Counted from the first letter of the stretch, positions 1 through 9,486 are shown. The stretch: 64,000 nt of DNA from Limnohabitans sp. 2KL-27 (GCF_001269345.1 NZ_CXOP01000001.1:124001-188000), one strand, 5' to 3'. Made by a program: numbers and translations. The notes: generated by a model not told the origin, from the letters alone.

Positions 1-789
1 GCCGTCTGAGCGCCACAGTTGGTAAAACTCCCTGAACTGGAAGTTCATGCGGCTGCCCCGCACCGTGACTTCTTGCCGGTCAGGCTGCTGGCCGCCGGTG
101 GTGGCCATGATGGTCACGGGCTTGCCGTCTGCGTTGGTCAAGCGTGCCAGCATGTCCAGCTCGCACAAAGCAGGGTCTTTCGGGTAGCGCGGCAAGGCCT
201 GCTGCAAGGTCAATGGCCCCAAAAATCGTCCGGCCAAAAACAGAAAATGCGAGATCACTTCTCGGGTGTAGCCGCCCTCATCGCGCAAGCGCAACCAGCC
301 AGCGTCTTTTTGCCAGGCGCGGGGCCAGGCCGGGTAGTTCACCACGATGTCGATGCCCAACAGCTCACCCGTCTCACCCGCAGCGATGGCGCGGTTCAGT
401 TCTTCAAAGCCCCGCGATGCGGCTTGGGTGAAGTTGACCACACCCGGCAACCGCGCTTGGCGCAGTTGGGCGACCAGATCACGGCTCTGCGCGTTGTCGG
501 TGCCCAAGGGTTTTTCCATGAACACGCCCTGCCCGGCCGCAGCGGCCTGCAAGGCATAGGTCTTGCGCGGGCCGGGTGGACAGGCCAGGTAGACCACATC
601 GGCCCCGGCCATGGCCGCCTGCGCGTTGGGGGCAAGGGTCACACCGGGCAGGGTCTCGAGGGTTTTGGCCACCGAGGCGTCAGAGGGATCCCAGACCCCA
701 CAGACCTCAAAAGCGGGGTGTTGCAAAGCGTTTTCGAGCATGCGGCGTCCCATGATGCCGAGCCCAATGATGGCCATCCGATGTGTCAT
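1..789 (-). CDS. Gfo/Idh/MocA-family oxidoreductase (3' end outside window)
   Basis: Predicted NAD(P)-dependent sugar- or polyol-type dehydrogenase. I translated 263 codons with no stop before the window edge, so the C-terminus is missing. The N-terminus (MAIIGLGIMGRRML) is a Rossmann dinucleotide-binding loop, and the family motif EKPLGTDNAQS follows at about residue 95. The later part looks like the family's alpha/beta substrate domain (NYPAWPRAW, GGYTREVISH). The ATG at 789 has an AGGAG six bases upstream; an in-frame ATG lies four codons further in. It is divergent from the small regulator at 883. The substrate cannot be told from sequence. Confidence 0.85.
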   Translation of the reverse strand, partial: MTHRMAIIGLGIMGRRMLENALQHPAFEVCGVWDPSDASVAKTLETLPGVTLAPNAQAAMAGADVVYLACPPGPRKTYALQAAAAGQGVFMEKPLGTDNAQSRDLVAQLRQARLPGVVNFTQAASRGFEELNRAIAAGETGELLGIDIVVNYPAWPRAWQKDAGWLRLRDEGGYTREVISHFLFLAGRFLGPLTLQQALPRYPKDPALCELDMLARLTNADGKPVTIMATTGGQQPDRQEVTVRGSRMNFQFREFYQLWRSDG

Positions 790-882
790 GTGTCTCTCCT
801 AGGCGTGCAAGCTTAACCATTCAATAAGCCCTTCGGCTTTGGCTTTTGCTTATCCTTTTGAAAAATTCGATAAAATCAATGT

Positions 883-1251
883 ATGGAAAAAACCAACAGT
901 CCTTTTGTATCTGCTTATCTGCGTTTTTTGCAGTTGGCCAGAGTCATTCAAGCCTTGCCCGATGGCATGGAGATGGACGCCAATGAAAAAGCCTTGCTGC
1001 AAGCCGTTGTGCTGCGCTGGTATGAAGAACAGCCCATGACGGTGCGCGAGGCGATTGCCTTGGCCGATTTGGGCTCTCCAGCAACCTTGCACAAGCGCAT
1101 CACCCGCCTGCGTGAAAAAGACATGCTCAGCACCTTGAACCTGGAGGGCGATCGCCGGGCCAAATTCCTGATTCCGACCCCAAGGACGCTGGAGTACTTC
1201 AGTAACCTAGGCCAATCGATGCAAATGGCCCACCCCGATATGCCCGCATGA
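883..1251 (+). CDS. Small winged-helix (MarR-like) DNA-binding protein
   Basis: A 122-residue protein whose middle (about residues 35-105) reads as a winged helix-turn-helix: MTVREAIALADLGSPATLHKRITRLREKD, with the recognition helix in SPATLHKRITRL and a wing at LNLEGDRRAKFLIPT. This resembles MarR-type regulators without the usual effector-binding extensions. It overlaps the next gene by four bases (ATGA), so the two are probably co-translated. The start is the ATG before EKTNSP; the ribosome site is weak. The target is unknown; autoregulation or control of the divergent oxidoreductase gene is possible. Confidence 0.7.
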   Translation: MEKTNSPFVSAYLRFLQLARVIQALPDGMEMDANEKALLQAVVLRWYEEQPMTVREAIALADLGSPATLHKRITRLREKDMLSTLNLEGDRRAKFLIPTPRTLEYFSNLGQSMQMAHPDMPA

Positions 1252-1805
1252 ACATGACGGCGCAAGAGGCCCTCGAGAAAACAGCGCTGACTTTGCTCAG
1301 CGCTGTTTTGTTTGCGGGATTCTTCCAGCTCAACGATTGGCTGTTTTCGATGTTCGAACACAGCAAGGGCATCAACTGGGTGTTTTTACCTGCTGGTTTT
1401 CGGGTGATTTTGGTTTTGGTGTTGGGCCTGCCGGGTGCACTGGGCTTGATGCTGGGCAGCTGGTTCATCGATTGGGAATTGATCCAGGGGCAAAACACGC
1501 TATTGGGTCTGATGAATGGCGTTGCAGGTGGCTTGACGCCCTGGCTGGTGCTGAAGTATTTGCACAAACAAAAATGGCTGGGACAGCAACTGCAAGCACT
1601 CAACGCGACGCAGCTGTTGAACCTCACACTGGTGTCTTCGGCGGCCAGTGCCATTTCGCATCAAATCGTTTGGTGGCTGTTGGAGCGTCCCAACATGAAC
1701 TTTTGGGTGGACGTGTGGCCGATGTTTTTCGGCAACGTCTTGGGTGCCTTGTTGATGCTCTACAGCTTCAAATTTGTGCTGGACCGGGTACGCGTCAAGC
1801 ACTGA
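1248..1805 (+). CDS. Integral membrane protein, MASE1-like, unknown function
   Basis: A 185-residue, strongly hydrophobic protein with about five membrane segments (near residues 12-32, 44-62, 64-80, 120-140 and 155-175). The stretch INWVFLPAGFRVILVLVLG followed by GLMLGSWF resembles the start of MASE1-type sensory membrane domains (PPAG motif, then a glycine-rich helix), but there is no signalling domain behind it. It is translationally coupled to the winged-helix gene upstream, so the pair may form a membrane sensor plus regulator. That role is inference only. Confidence 0.6.
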   Translation: MNMTAQEALEKTALTLLSAVLFAGFFQLNDWLFSMFEHSKGINWVFLPAGFRVILVLVLGLPGALGLMLGSWFIDWELIQGQNTLLGLMNGVAGGLTPWLVLKYLHKQKWLGQQLQALNATQLLNLTLVSSAASAISHQIVWWLLERPNMNFWVDVWPMFFGNVLGALLMLYSFKFVLDRVRVKH

Positions 1806-1835
1806 AGCCTTGCGAGCATTTCAGCGCACGTGACT

Positions 1836-3047
1836 TCAGACACCCTCGGCCAAAAACAGCGCCTGCAAATCACTCAAAAAATCAAACCCCCTGTCTGTCG
1901 GCCAAACCCGGTGCAGGTCGCGCCCGATCAAGCCCAGTTTTTCAGCCTCCGCTAGACCCTTTTGGATGCTGCTCATGGCCAGGCCCGTGCGGTCCACGTA
2001 ATCGGCCAAATCAAACCCACCTCGCAAGCGCAATGCGTTGAGCATGAATTCAAAGGGCAATTCTTGCCGCGACACCTCGGTGCTTTGCGTGACGGGCTCA
2101 CCCTTTGCTGCCTGCTGCATGTAGAGCGCAGGTTCGCGGTAACGCACTTGCCGCAGCACACGGTGCGCAAAACTGAGCTTGCTGTGCGCCCCAGCCCCTA
2201 TGCCCAAATAGTCGCCAAATTGCCAGTAGTTCAGGTTATGGGCACACCTGTGCCCCGACTTGGCATAGGCCGACACTTCATAGCGCTCCATACCGGCCAA
2301 GGCAGTCAACTCGGTGATGCGGTCCATCATGTCGTAGGCCAGATCGTCTTCGGGCAATGTGGGCGGGAACTTGGCGAACACCGTGTTGGGCTCGATCGTC
2401 AGGTGGTAAATCGAGATGTGCGGCGGCGCAAAAGCCAGCGCCGTCTGGATGTCATCGGTCAGGCCTTCGAGGCTCTGGCCCGGCAAGGCGTACATCAGGT
2501 CGAGGTTGAAGGTCTCAAACACTTGCGCCGCTTCGCTCACAGCGGCCAAGGCCTGCTCGCGGTCATGCACCCGACCCAGTGCTTTCAGGTGGGCATTGTC
2601 AAAACTCTGCACCCCAATGGACAGTCGGGTGATGCCGGCCTGACGGAAAGCCTTGAAGCGGTCTTTCTCAAAGGTGCCCGGGTTGGCCTCCATGGTGATT
2701 TCGGCGTCAGGGGCCAGGCGCACACGGGCGCGGATGCTCCCCACCAAACGGTCAATGGCTTCGGGCGAAAACAGGCTGGGCGTGCCGCCGCCCAAAAAAA
2801 CAGTTTGGATGCTGCGGCCCCAGATCAGCGGCAAGCTCGCTTCAAGGTCGGCGAACAGAGCGTTGATGTAGGCGTCTTGTGAGGACGGGGCGTCGGCCCC
2901 GGCCCTGAATTCGTGCGAGTTGAAGTCGCAATACGGGCACTTCTTGATGCACCAAGGCAGGTGCACATACAAGGACAAGGGCGGCAAACTGCTGAGCTGC
3001 AACACGCCTGGGCGCATGGCGTGTACCGGGTCCATCATTTCACGCAT
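1836..3047 (-). CDS. hemW: Radical SAM family heme chaperone HemW
   Basis: Cytoplasmic iron-sulfur/SAM protein of the HemN-like group that binds and delivers heme rather than acting as coproporphyrinogen oxidase. The start of the catalytic domain reads PPLSLYVHLPWC followed by IKKCPYCDFNSH, giving the CxxxCxxC cluster motif. GGGTPS and the radical-SAM barrel follow, with a HemN C-terminal domain at the end. I chose the ATG at 3047 (403 aa), just past the rdgB stop, rather than the in-frame start at 3086, which would overlap rdgB; family members start a few residues before PPLSLY. It is the last gene of rph-rdgB-hemW. Confidence 0.93.
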   Translation of the reverse strand: MREMMDPVHAMRPGVLQLSSLPPLSLYVHLPWCIKKCPYCDFNSHEFRAGADAPSSQDAYINALFADLEASLPLIWGRSIQTVFLGGGTPSLFSPEAIDRLVGSIRARVRLAPDAEITMEANPGTFEKDRFKAFRQAGITRLSIGVQSFDNAHLKALGRVHDREQALAAVSEAAQVFETFNLDLMYALPGQSLEGLTDDIQTALAFAPPHISIYHLTIEPNTVFAKFPPTLPEDDLAYDMMDRITELTALAGMERYEVSAYAKSGHRCAHNLNYWQFGDYLGIGAGAHSKLSFAHRVLRQVRYREPALYMQQAAKGEPVTQSTEVSRQELPFEFMLNALRLRGGFDLADYVDRTGLAMSSIQKGLAEAEKLGLIGRDLHRVWPTDRGFDFLSDLQALFLAEGV

Positions 3048-3054
3048 GGGGGAC

Positions 3055-3669
3055 TCACGTGGCAGAACCATCCAGCCAGCGCTCACGCATCAAGGCCAAC
3101 ATGGCTTGAGCGGCACGCCCGCGGTGGCTGTGGGCGTTTTTGACTTCAGGCGGCAACTCGGCAAAGGTCTTGCCAAATTCGCTCAGAAACATCACCGGAT
3201 CGAAGCCAAAGCCGTTGCGGCCCCGCCGCTCGGTGGTGATCTGCACCACCACCCGGCCCACCGCGATCAGGGGCTCCGGGTCGTCGGCGCTGCGCAGCGC
3301 CACCAAGGTGCTGACCATGGCGGCGCGGCGCTGGGTGATGCCCTGCATTTGTTCCAGCAAGGCGCTCACGTTGGTGTCGTCGCCCTTGGGGTAGCCAAAG
3401 CGGGTGGCGTAAAAAGCTGTGTCCACACCGGGTTGCCCGCCAAAGGCGTCCACGCACAAACCGGCATCGTCGGCCAACGCGGGCAAGCCGCTCAGCTGCG
3501 CGGCGTGCCGGGCTTTGGCCAAAGCGTTTTCCACAAAGGTCTTGAAGGGCTCTGCAGCCTCGGGGATGTTCAGCTCGGACTGGCGCACCAGCGTCATGTC
3601 CAAAGGCGCAAACAGGGTTTGCAACTCGGCCAATTTGCCCGCGTTGTTGGACGCCAAAACGATTTTCAT
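3055..3669 (-). CDS. rdgB: RdgB/HAM1-family dITP/XTP pyrophosphatase
   Basis: Hydrolyses non-canonical purine nucleoside triphosphates (ITP, dITP, XTP) to monophosphates, keeping them out of DNA and RNA. The 204-residue length is normal. Family landmarks are the N-terminal VLASNNAGKLAEL (SNNxGK triphosphate loop), ALADDAGLCVDAFGG in the middle, GFGFDPVMF (the conserved FGYDP-like motif) and a C-terminal NAHSHRGRA. It lies 13 bases after rph and 7 bases before the preferred hemW start, so it is probably translated from one transcript with both. Confidence 0.95.
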   Translation of the reverse strand: MKIVLASNNAGKLAELQTLFAPLDMTLVRQSELNIPEAAEPFKTFVENALAKARHAAQLSGLPALADDAGLCVDAFGGQPGVDTAFYATRFGYPKGDDTNVSALLEQMQGITQRRAAMVSTLVALRSADDPEPLIAVGRVVVQITTERRGRNGFGFDPVMFLSEFGKTFAELPPEVKNAHSHRGRAAQAMLALMRERWLDGSAT

Positions 3670-3682
3670 GAGCGGGCGGTTT

Positions 3683-4441
3683 TCAGGCGCTGAAGGTCAG
3701 GGTCTGGGGCGCATCGTGCGCCTGCTTTTGCAGCTGCGCCAACTGGGCAATGCCTTTTTCGGCCAGCGCCAACATGCGGTCCATCTCGCCCCGGGTGAAG
3801 GCCACACCCTCGGCGGTGCCCTGCACTTCCACAAAGTGGCCAGCACCGGTCATGACCACATTCATGTCGGTGTCGCAGGCCGAGTCTTCGGGATAGTCCA
3901 GATCCAGCAAAGCGGTGCCGTTTTTCAGGCCCACCGAAATGGCTGCCACGCGGTCGAGGATGGGTGATTCGGTCAGTTTGCCCGTGGCCATGAGCCAGTT
4001 GACAGCGTCTTGCGCCGCCACAAAAGCGCCTGTGATGCTCGCCGTGCGGGTGCCGCCGTCGGCTTGCAGCACATCGCAATCGAGGTGGATGGTGCGCTCG
4101 CCCAGTTTTTTCAGGTCAAACACAGCCCGCAGCGAGCGGCCAATCAGACGCTGGATTTCTTGCGTGCGGCCGCTTTGTTTACCGCGGGCGGCCTCACGGT
4201 CGCCCCGGGTGTGGGTGGCGCGGGGCAACATGCCGTATTCGGCCGTGACCCATCCCTCGCCGCTGCCTTTTTTGTGGCCAGGCACCTTCTCTTCGACCGA
4301 GGCGGTGCACAGCACGCGGGTCTGGCCGAATTCGATCAGGACAGAGCCTTCAGCGTGCACGGTGTAACCGCGGGTGATGCGCACAGAGCGCAGAGCGTCG
4401 CTCGCGCGACCGGTTCGGACGTAAGAAACTGGGGTGTTCAT
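3683..4441 (-). CDS. rph: Ribonuclease PH
   Basis: Phosphorolytic 3'-5' exoribonuclease that trims tRNA 3' ends. The preferred start at 4441 ([18 protein letters not shown]) gives 252 aa; longer upstream readings lack family similarity. Visible landmarks are the RPH core [34 protein letters not shown], the arginine-rich [20 protein letters not shown] (phosphate binding) and [19 protein letters not shown]. It heads the rph-rdgB-hemW operon and is divergent from yicC, with about 160 bp shared between them. Confidence 0.96.
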   Translation of the reverse strand: MNTPVSYVRTGRASDALRSVRITRGYTVHAEGSVLIEFGQTRVLCTASVEEKVPGHKKGSGEGWVTAEYGMLPRATHTRGDREAARGKQSGRTQEIQRLIGRSLRAVFDLKKLGERTIHLDCDVLQADGGTRTASITGAFVAAQDAVNWLMATGKLTESPILDRVAAISVGLKNGTALLDLDYPEDSACDTDMNVVMTGAGHFVEVQGTAEGVAFTRGEMDRMLALAEKGIAQLAQLQKQAHDAPQTLTFSA

Positions 4442-4602
4442 GGTGGCGCTGAAAGGGTGATGACGGCCCCGTCCGCCCAAGTACGGACGGGGCGGGCCAA
4501 AGAGTTTGAGATAATGCCTCGTTTCATGCTCTGCTGTCAGGCCGGGCATTTGCAGCGTGTCATGGCCAATGAGGCCAAGCGCTGTCACAAGGAACTTGAT
4601 CG

Positions 4603-5520
4603 ATGCCAGTTTACAGTATGACCGGATACGCCAGCGTGCAGCACAGCCCGCTGGCCGCAGCCGGTGAAACCCCTGCCAGGGCAGCCCCCACAGCCCGGCT
4701 GGGTTTGGAAATCCGCTCGGTCAACAGCCGTTTCTTGGACCTGAGTTTTCGCCTGCCCGAAGAGCTGCGCCAGCTCGAACCGGGTCTGCGCGAGCTCATC
4801 ACCCGTCAGATCAAACGCGGCAAAGTCGAAGTGCGGGCCAGCCAAGATGCGGGCGACGGGGCCGCCTTGCAAGCGCCCAACCACCAGGCCCTGCAAAAAA
4901 TCGCCACCCTGCAAGACAAGATCCGGGATTGGATGCCCGATGCCCGCCCCTTGAGTGTGGCCGACGTGCTGCGCATGACGGCAGGCAGCTCAGGCCAAGC
5001 CGCGCCCGATGAAGCCGCCTGGATGCAACTGGCCAGCCAAGCCGTGGACGCCTTGTGCGAGGCCCGCGCCCGTGAAGGCGCCCGCCTGACCGAGATGCTG
5101 CAAAGCCATATTGAGCAGTTGCACAGCCTGGCCGAACAGGCCGTGCCTCTGGTGCCGCAACTGGTCGAGCAGCAACGCCTGCGCTTTTTGGAGCGCTGGA
5201 AAGACGCCATGGCCCTGGCCGACGGCAGCCACCTGCCCGAAGCCGCGCAAGACCGGGCCCTGACCGAAGCCACCGCGTTTGCCATCCGCATCGACGTGGC
5301 CGAAGAACTGACCCGCCTGCGCTCGCACCTGGACGAGTTGAGCCGACTTCTCAGCAAAGGCGGCGACATTGGCAAGCGCTTGGACTTTCTGATCCAGGAG
5401 CTGCACCGCGAAGCCAACACCTTGGGCTCCAAATCGGCCGTGCTCGAGATGACCCGCATCTCGGTGGACATGAAGGTGCTGATCGAGCAAATGCGCGAAC
5501 AAGTCCAGAACATCGAATAA
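4603..5520 (+). CDS. yicC: YicC-family endoribonuclease
   Basis: A 305-residue protein of the YicC/YloC family, reported as a Mn-dependent endoribonuclease involved in small-RNA turnover. The diagnostic N-terminus [11 protein letters not shown] is present. The family middle ([20 protein letters not shown]) and the C-terminal DUF1732 region ([18 protein letters not shown], then NTLGSK) are clear. The C-terminal half is helix-rich and charged. The gene lies 11 bp before gmk, as in many proteobacteria. Confidence 0.93.
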   Translation: MPVYSMTGYASVQHSPLAAAGETPARAAPTARLGLEIRSVNSRFLDLSFRLPEELRQLEPGLRELITRQIKRGKVEVRASQDAGDGAALQAPNHQALQKIATLQDKIRDWMPDARPLSVADVLRMTAGSSGQAAPDEAAWMQLASQAVDALCEARAREGARLTEMLQSHIEQLHSLAEQAVPLVPQLVEQQRLRFLERWKDAMALADGSHLPEAAQDRALTEATAFAIRIDVAEELTRLRSHLDELSRLLSKGGDIGKRLDFLIQELHREANTLGSKSAVLEMTRISVDMKVLIEQMREQVQNIE

Positions 5521-5531
5521 AGAAGCCCAGC

Positions 5532-6152
5532 ATGGATTACCCCGGAAACCTGTTTGTCGTGGCCGCCCCCAGTGGGGCTGGCAAATCCAGCCTGGTCAAG
5601 GCCTTGATGGAGTTGGACGCACGGGTGCAGCCCACCGTCTCGCACACCACCCGCGCCCCCCGGGGCCAGGAAAAGCATGGTCGCGAATACTTTTTCGCCT
5701 CTGCTCAAGAGTTTGATGCCATGGTGCTGGGCGACGCCTTTGTCGAGTGGGCCCATGTGCACGGCCAGCGCTACGGCACTTCGAAAAAGATGATCGAGGA
5801 GCGCATGGCCCAAGGTGCGGATGTGATTTTGGAAATCGACTACCAAGGCGCCTTGCAGATCAAGAAGATGTACGCCAACGCGGTGCTGATTTTCATCTTG
5901 CCGCCCAGCTGGGAAGAGTTGCGCTCGCGTCTGGAGCGCCGCGGTGAAGACTCGCCCGAGATCATCGAGTTGCGCCTTCAAAACGCGGCTATCGAGATGG
6001 CCCAGGCCCAGGAATTCGACTTCGTTATAATCAACGAAGTATTTGATCGTGCCCTGTTTGACCTCAAAGCAGTTGTTCACGCCCAGCGGCTCAAGTACCA
6101 CGTTCAGCGCCGCGCCCGGCCTGACACCTTTCAAGCCCTCAAGATGGCTTGA
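5532..6152 (+). CDS. gmk: Guanylate kinase
   Basis: Phosphorylates GMP to GDP, feeding GTP and (p)ppGpp pools. The P-loop is [17 protein letters not shown] at residues 8-24. The GMP-binding region [19 protein letters not shown] and the lid/ERR segment ([15 protein letters not shown]) are typical, and 206 aa is the usual length. It sits between yicC and rpoZ in a conserved betaproteobacterial cluster that ends with the (p)ppGpp enzyme gene, linking GMP metabolism and the stringent response. Its 3' part contains an ATA codon in a TATAAT context (see the separate entry). Confidence 0.96.
   Translation: MDYPGNLFVVAAPSGAGKSSLVKALMELDARVQPTVSHTTRAPRGQEKHGREYFFASAQEFDAMVLGDAFVEWAHVHGQRYGTSKKMIEERMAQGADVILEIDYQGALQIKKMYANAVLIFILPPSWEELRSRLERRGEDSPEIIELRLQNAAIEMAQAQEFDFVIINEVFDRALFDLKAVVHAQRLKYHVQRRARPDTFQALKMA
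6026..6031 (+). promoter_or_regulatory. Candidate intragenic -10 box for rpoZ
   Basis: A perfect TATAAT lies inside gmk about 153 bp before the rpoZ start, where the codons GTT-ATA-ATC include a codon rare in the surrounding high-GC genes. No good -35 hexamer is visible 16-18 bp upstream, so this is only a suggestion that rpoZ-spoT may have its own promoter. Confidence 0.25.
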
Positions 6153-6183
6153 ACCCAGCACAGACCCATTCAAGGAAAACACT

Positions 6184-6384
6184 ATGGCCCGCATCACTGT
6201 TGAAGATTGCCTGGAACAGATCCCCAACCGCTTTCAGCTGGTTTTGGCAGCCACCTACCGTGCCCGCATGCTGAGCCAAGGCCACACGCCCCGCATCGAA
6301 AGCAAGAACAAACCGGGCGTGACCGCCTTGCGCGAAATCGCCGCAGGCAAAGTCGGCATCGAGATGCTCAAGCGCGTTTCCTGA
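6184..6384 (+). CDS. rpoZ: RNA polymerase omega subunit
   Basis: Small RNA polymerase subunit (66 aa) that aids assembly and carries part of a ppGpp site. The sequence starts [20 protein letters not shown] and contains [10 protein letters not shown] and [13 protein letters not shown], all characteristic of RpoZ. AAGGAAAACACT precedes the ATG. It lies 31 bp after gmk and 125 bp before the bifunctional (p)ppGpp gene. A strong hairpin terminator follows its stop, so most readthrough into spoT is probably limited. Confidence 0.96.
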   Translation: MARITVEDCLEQIPNRFQLVLAATYRARMLSQGHTPRIESKNKPGVTALREIAAGKVGIEMLKRVS

Positions 6385-6442
6385 ATCCGCGACACCCGGG
6401 TGAGGTCTGGTCTTAACCAGCGCCTGAATCCAGCGACAAAAC

Positions 6443-6466
6443 GCCCCAGTGATGGGGCTTTTTTTT
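6443..6466 (+). terminator. Rho-independent terminator after rpoZ
   Basis: Six-base GC-rich stem GCCCCA/TGGGGC with a GTGA loop, followed directly by eight Ts. It ends the yicC-gmk-rpoZ unit and lies 44 bp before the spoT start, so spoT must rely on readthrough or on a promoter close to its start. Confidence 0.85.
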
Positions 6467-6509
6467 GGCTGTTTTCTGAGTCGCCAATTGCTTGCGTTAC
6501 ATTGAGGCC

Positions 6510-8780
6510 ATGAGCGCCGTCATGCCCAAAATACCCAAAGCTGGCTCCAGTCGCCCCCAAGCGCTGGATCTGGCTGCTGCCAATGCGGCCGCAGCCAGCT
6601 TTGCTGTGCTGGAGGCGCAACTGGGCTACCTGAGCGAAGCCGACACCGACATGGTGCGGCGGGCCTACAAATTCGCCGACGAAGCCCACTTGGGCCAGAT
6701 GCGCAAAAGTGGCGAACCCTACATCACCCACCCTATTGCGGTGGCCGGTTTGTGCACCGAATGGAAACTCGACGCACAAGCCCTGGCCGCCGCCTTGCTG
6801 CACGACGCCATGGAAGACTGTGGCGTCACCAAGATCGAGTTGATCGAGCGATTTGGTTCGCCTGTGGCGGAACTGGTGGATGGCCTGACCAAGCTGGACA
6901 AGCTGGAATTCAACACCCGCGAAGAAAACCAAGCCGAGTCCTTTCGCAAGATGCTGCTGGCCATGGCCCGCGATGTGCGTGTCATCCTCATCAAGTTGGC
7001 CGACCGCACCCACAACATGCGCACCATGTCGGACATGCCGCGCAACAAGTGGGGACGCATCGCCGCCGAAACCCTGGAAATCTACGCACCCATTGCACAC
7101 CGTCTGGGCTTGAACCAAATTTACCGCGAGCTGCAAGACCTGGCCTTCAAGCACTTGCTGCCCTGGCGCTATGCGGTGCTGACCAAGGCCGTCTCGCGTG
7201 CGCGCAACCGCCGCCGCGACCTGATCCAAAAAGTTCAGGCCGATGTCGAAGCGGTCTTTGCCCAGTCCAAACTGGACGTGCGCATCAGCGGCCGCGAAAA
7301 AACCCTCTACTCCATCTACAAGAAGATGGACGAGAAACACCTCAGTTTTGCCCAGGTCACCGACATTTACGGCTTTCGGGTCATCGTGCCTTCGGTGATC
7401 GACTGCTACACCGCTTTGGGCTGGCTGCACCAGATCTACAAGCCCGTGCCCGGTAAGTTCAAGGACCACATCGCCATTGCCAAGGTCAACGGCTACCAGT
7501 CGCTGCACACCACACTGGTGGGCCCATCGGGCGTGAACGTGGAGTTTCAGATGCGCACCGAGGCGATGCACTTGGTGGCCGAATCGGGTGTGGCTGCGCA
7601 CTGGCTTTACAAAGAGCACGAATCGGCCAGCGCCCAGTCCGAGCGCTTGGGCACGCAATGGCTGCAATCACTTTTGGACATTCAGACCGAAACACGCGAC
7701 GCGGCCGAGTTCTGGGACCACGTCAAGGTCGACTTGTTTCCAGACGCCGTTTATGTCTTCACCCCCAAGAGCCAGATCATGGCTTTGCCTCGGGGCGCCA
7801 CGGTGGTCGATTTTGCGTACGCCATTCACAGCCGGGTGGGCGACCACGCCATGGCCGCCCGCATCAATGGCGACCAAGTCCCCCTGCGCACCGAGCTCAA
7901 AAACGGCGATGTGGTTGAAGTGATCACCGCGCCCGTGTCGGCCCCCAATCCCGCTTGGCTGGGCTTTGTGCGCACGGGTCGGGCCCGCTCCAAGATCCGC
8001 CACCACCTCAAGACCATGGCGCAAACCGAATCGGTCGATTTGGGCGAAAAACTCCTGTCCCAAGCCCTGCGTGCCGAAGGCATCGAGAAACTCCCTTCGG
8101 ACGAAGAAAACAACCAGCTCATTTGGGAAAAACTGCTGCGCTTCACGGGTAACCGCAACCGCGCAGATTTGCTGATGGACATTGGCCTGGGCAAACGCAT
8201 CGCCACCATTGTGGCCAAGCGCTTGACCGCTTTGCTCTCAGAGCGAGGCCAAAAGCCCGATGCACTGCTGATGACGCGGGAACGATTCACCGCACACGAG
8301 TCCATTTCGCAAGGGGCCATCACCCTGGACGGCAGCGAAAACGCATCGGTGGTTTATTCACGCTGCTGCCGCCCCCTGCCTGGTGACGACATCGTCGGCT
8401 ACCTGGGCCGCGGCGAAGGCCTGGCCGTGCACACGCGGGACTGCGCCACCGCCCGCAAACTGGAACACAAGGACAGTGAGCGCTTCATTGGCGTGGAGTG
8501 GTCGGACGAATTGAACCGCAGCTTCGAGACCGCCATCAACGTCAGCGTGGTCAATGGTCAGGGTGTCTTGGCCCGAGTAGCCGGTGCACTGGCCACCGCC
8601 GAGACCGACATCGTCCATGTGGACATGGGCAGCGATGCTCCGCAAGACATGGCCGAGCTGAAATTCATCATTGCCGTGCGGGATGTGACACATCTGGAGC
8701 AAGTGCTGCGCCAACTCAAGCGCACCCCCTCGGTGGTCAGGGCCGAACGCCAGACCCACAAAGGCAACGCTCCCACCTGA
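6510..8780 (+). CDS. spoT: Bifunctional (p)ppGpp synthase/hydrolase SpoT/Rsh
   Basis: Long RelA/SpoT homologue (756 aa from the ATG at 6510; a TTG six codons upstream is less likely). The hydrolase HD domain is intact: EAHLGQMRKSGEPYITHP and LLHDAMEDCGV (HD near residues 98-99). The synthetase domain follows (about residues 240-360; VSRARNRRRDLIQ, GREKTLYSIYKKM, DIYGFRVIV). A TGS domain comes next (VYVFTPKSQIMALPRGATVV), then a zinc-finger-like CCRPLPGDDIVG, and finally an ACT domain near the C-terminus. With both active sites retained it should make and degrade the alarmone. Its position behind gmk and rpoZ is conserved. Confidence 0.95.
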   Translation: MSAVMPKIPKAGSSRPQALDLAAANAAAASFAVLEAQLGYLSEADTDMVRRAYKFADEAHLGQMRKSGEPYITHPIAVAGLCTEWKLDAQALAAALLHDAMEDCGVTKIELIERFGSPVAELVDGLTKLDKLEFNTREENQAESFRKMLLAMARDVRVILIKLADRTHNMRTMSDMPRNKWGRIAAETLEIYAPIAHRLGLNQIYRELQDLAFKHLLPWRYAVLTKAVSRARNRRRDLIQKVQADVEAVFAQSKLDVRISGREKTLYSIYKKMDEKHLSFAQVTDIYGFRVIVPSVIDCYTALGWLHQIYKPVPGKFKDHIAIAKVNGYQSLHTTLVGPSGVNVEFQMRTEAMHLVAESGVAAHWLYKEHESASAQSERLGTQWLQSLLDIQTETRDAAEFWDHVKVDLFPDAVYVFTPKSQIMALPRGATVVDFAYAIHSRVGDHAMAARINGDQVPLRTELKNGDVVEVITAPVSAPNPAWLGFVRTGRARSKIRHHLKTMAQTESVDLGEKLLSQALRAEGIEKLPSDEENNQLIWEKLLRFTGNRNRADLLMDIGLGKRIATIVAKRLTALLSERGQKPDALLMTRERFTAHESISQGAITLDGSENASVVYSRCCRPLPGDDIVGYLGRGEGLAVHTRDCATARKLEHKDSERFIGVEWSDELNRSFETAINVSVVNGQGVLARVAGALATAETDIVHVDMGSDAPQDMAELKFIIAVRDVTHLEQVLRQLKRTPSVVRAERQTHKGNAPT

Positions 8781-8811
8781 AAACACCCACGCAGCCGCCT
8801 GCTGGACCGCA

Positions 8812-9366
8812 TCAAGCGGACGCGGGATAGCTGACCTGCAACACTTCGATGTCCAACACGCCAGCTGGCGTGAGCAGTTTGAGCTCATCGCCTTCCCGTG
8901 ATTTGAGCAAGGTGCGCGCAATCGGCGAGACCCAGCTGACCTGAGCTTGCAAACTGTCGGCCTCGTCGATGCCCAAAATGGTCACCGTGCGCTCGGTCCC
9001 CGAGGCCTCGGCGTACGTGACCGTGGCCCCAAAGAACACCTGGTCACTGCCGTGGTGGACGGCCGGATCGACCACTTCAGCAATCTCCAGACGCTTGGTC
9101 AAAAATCGAATGCGCCGGTCGATCTCGCGCAAACGTTTTTTGCCATACAGGTAATCGCCGTTCTCCGAGCGATCGCCATTGCTGGCGGCCCAATGCACGA
9201 TCTCGACCACTTGGGGCCGCTCGTCGTCCATCAAGGTGAACAGCTCGGCCCGCAGGCGGGCGTAGCCGCCTGGCGTCATGTAGTTGCGCGCACCCGAAGG
9301 CAAGGCCGGTAAACCCAGCGCTTCGTCGTCGTCGCCGTCGGACTCTTTGGTGAAGGCTTTGCTCAT
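8812..9366 (-). CDS. greB: Transcription elongation factor GreB
   Basis: Binds the RNA polymerase secondary channel and stimulates cleavage of backtracked RNA. The preferred start MSKAFTKESDGDDDE gives 184 aa. The N-terminal coiled coil contains NYMTPGGYARLRAEL and SNGDRSENGDYLYGKKRLREIDRR, whose tip acids (D/E in GDRSENGDY) are those used for cleavage. The FKBP-like C-terminal domain holds VDPAVHHGSDQVFFGATVTY and WVSPIARTLL. The YLYGKKRLREID pattern favours GreB over GreA. It converges with spoT, about 30 bp apart. Confidence 0.93.
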   Translation of the reverse strand: MSKAFTKESDGDDDEALGLPALPSGARNYMTPGGYARLRAELFTLMDDERPQVVEIVHWAASNGDRSENGDYLYGKKRLREIDRRIRFLTKRLEIAEVVDPAVHHGSDQVFFGATVTYAEASGTERTVTILGIDEADSLQAQVSWVSPIARTLLKSREGDELKLLTPAGVLDIEVLQVSYPASA

Positions 9367-9445
9367 GTCCTGGTGTTCAAGGGCAAAAATGCGGCACGTC
9401 TGCGAAAGCGCCGCGTGGAGGCGCACCTGTTTTGGCGCGCGCCAA

Positions 9446-9478
9446 TAGAAAAAGCCCACAACAAATGTTGTGGGCTTT
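9446..9478 (-). terminator. Terminator downstream of tRNA-Arg
   Basis: Perfect 12-bp stem (AAAGCCCACAAC / GTTGTGGGCTTT) with a 4-base loop. On the minus strand it starts nine bases after the tRNA CCA end and runs into a T-rich stretch. Confidence 0.85.
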
Positions 9479-9486
9479 CTAATTTT

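Noticed and set aside
19..816. Plus-strand open frame of 265 codons at the left edge
   Set aside because: It is the complement of the Gfo/Idh/MocA gene, which has a Rossmann motif, EKP motif and a ribosome site on the minus strand.
3048..3086. Upstream hemW start giving 416 aa
   Set aside because: It would overlap rdgB by 32 bases and adds residues not seen in the family; the ATG at 3047 lies just past the rdgB stop.
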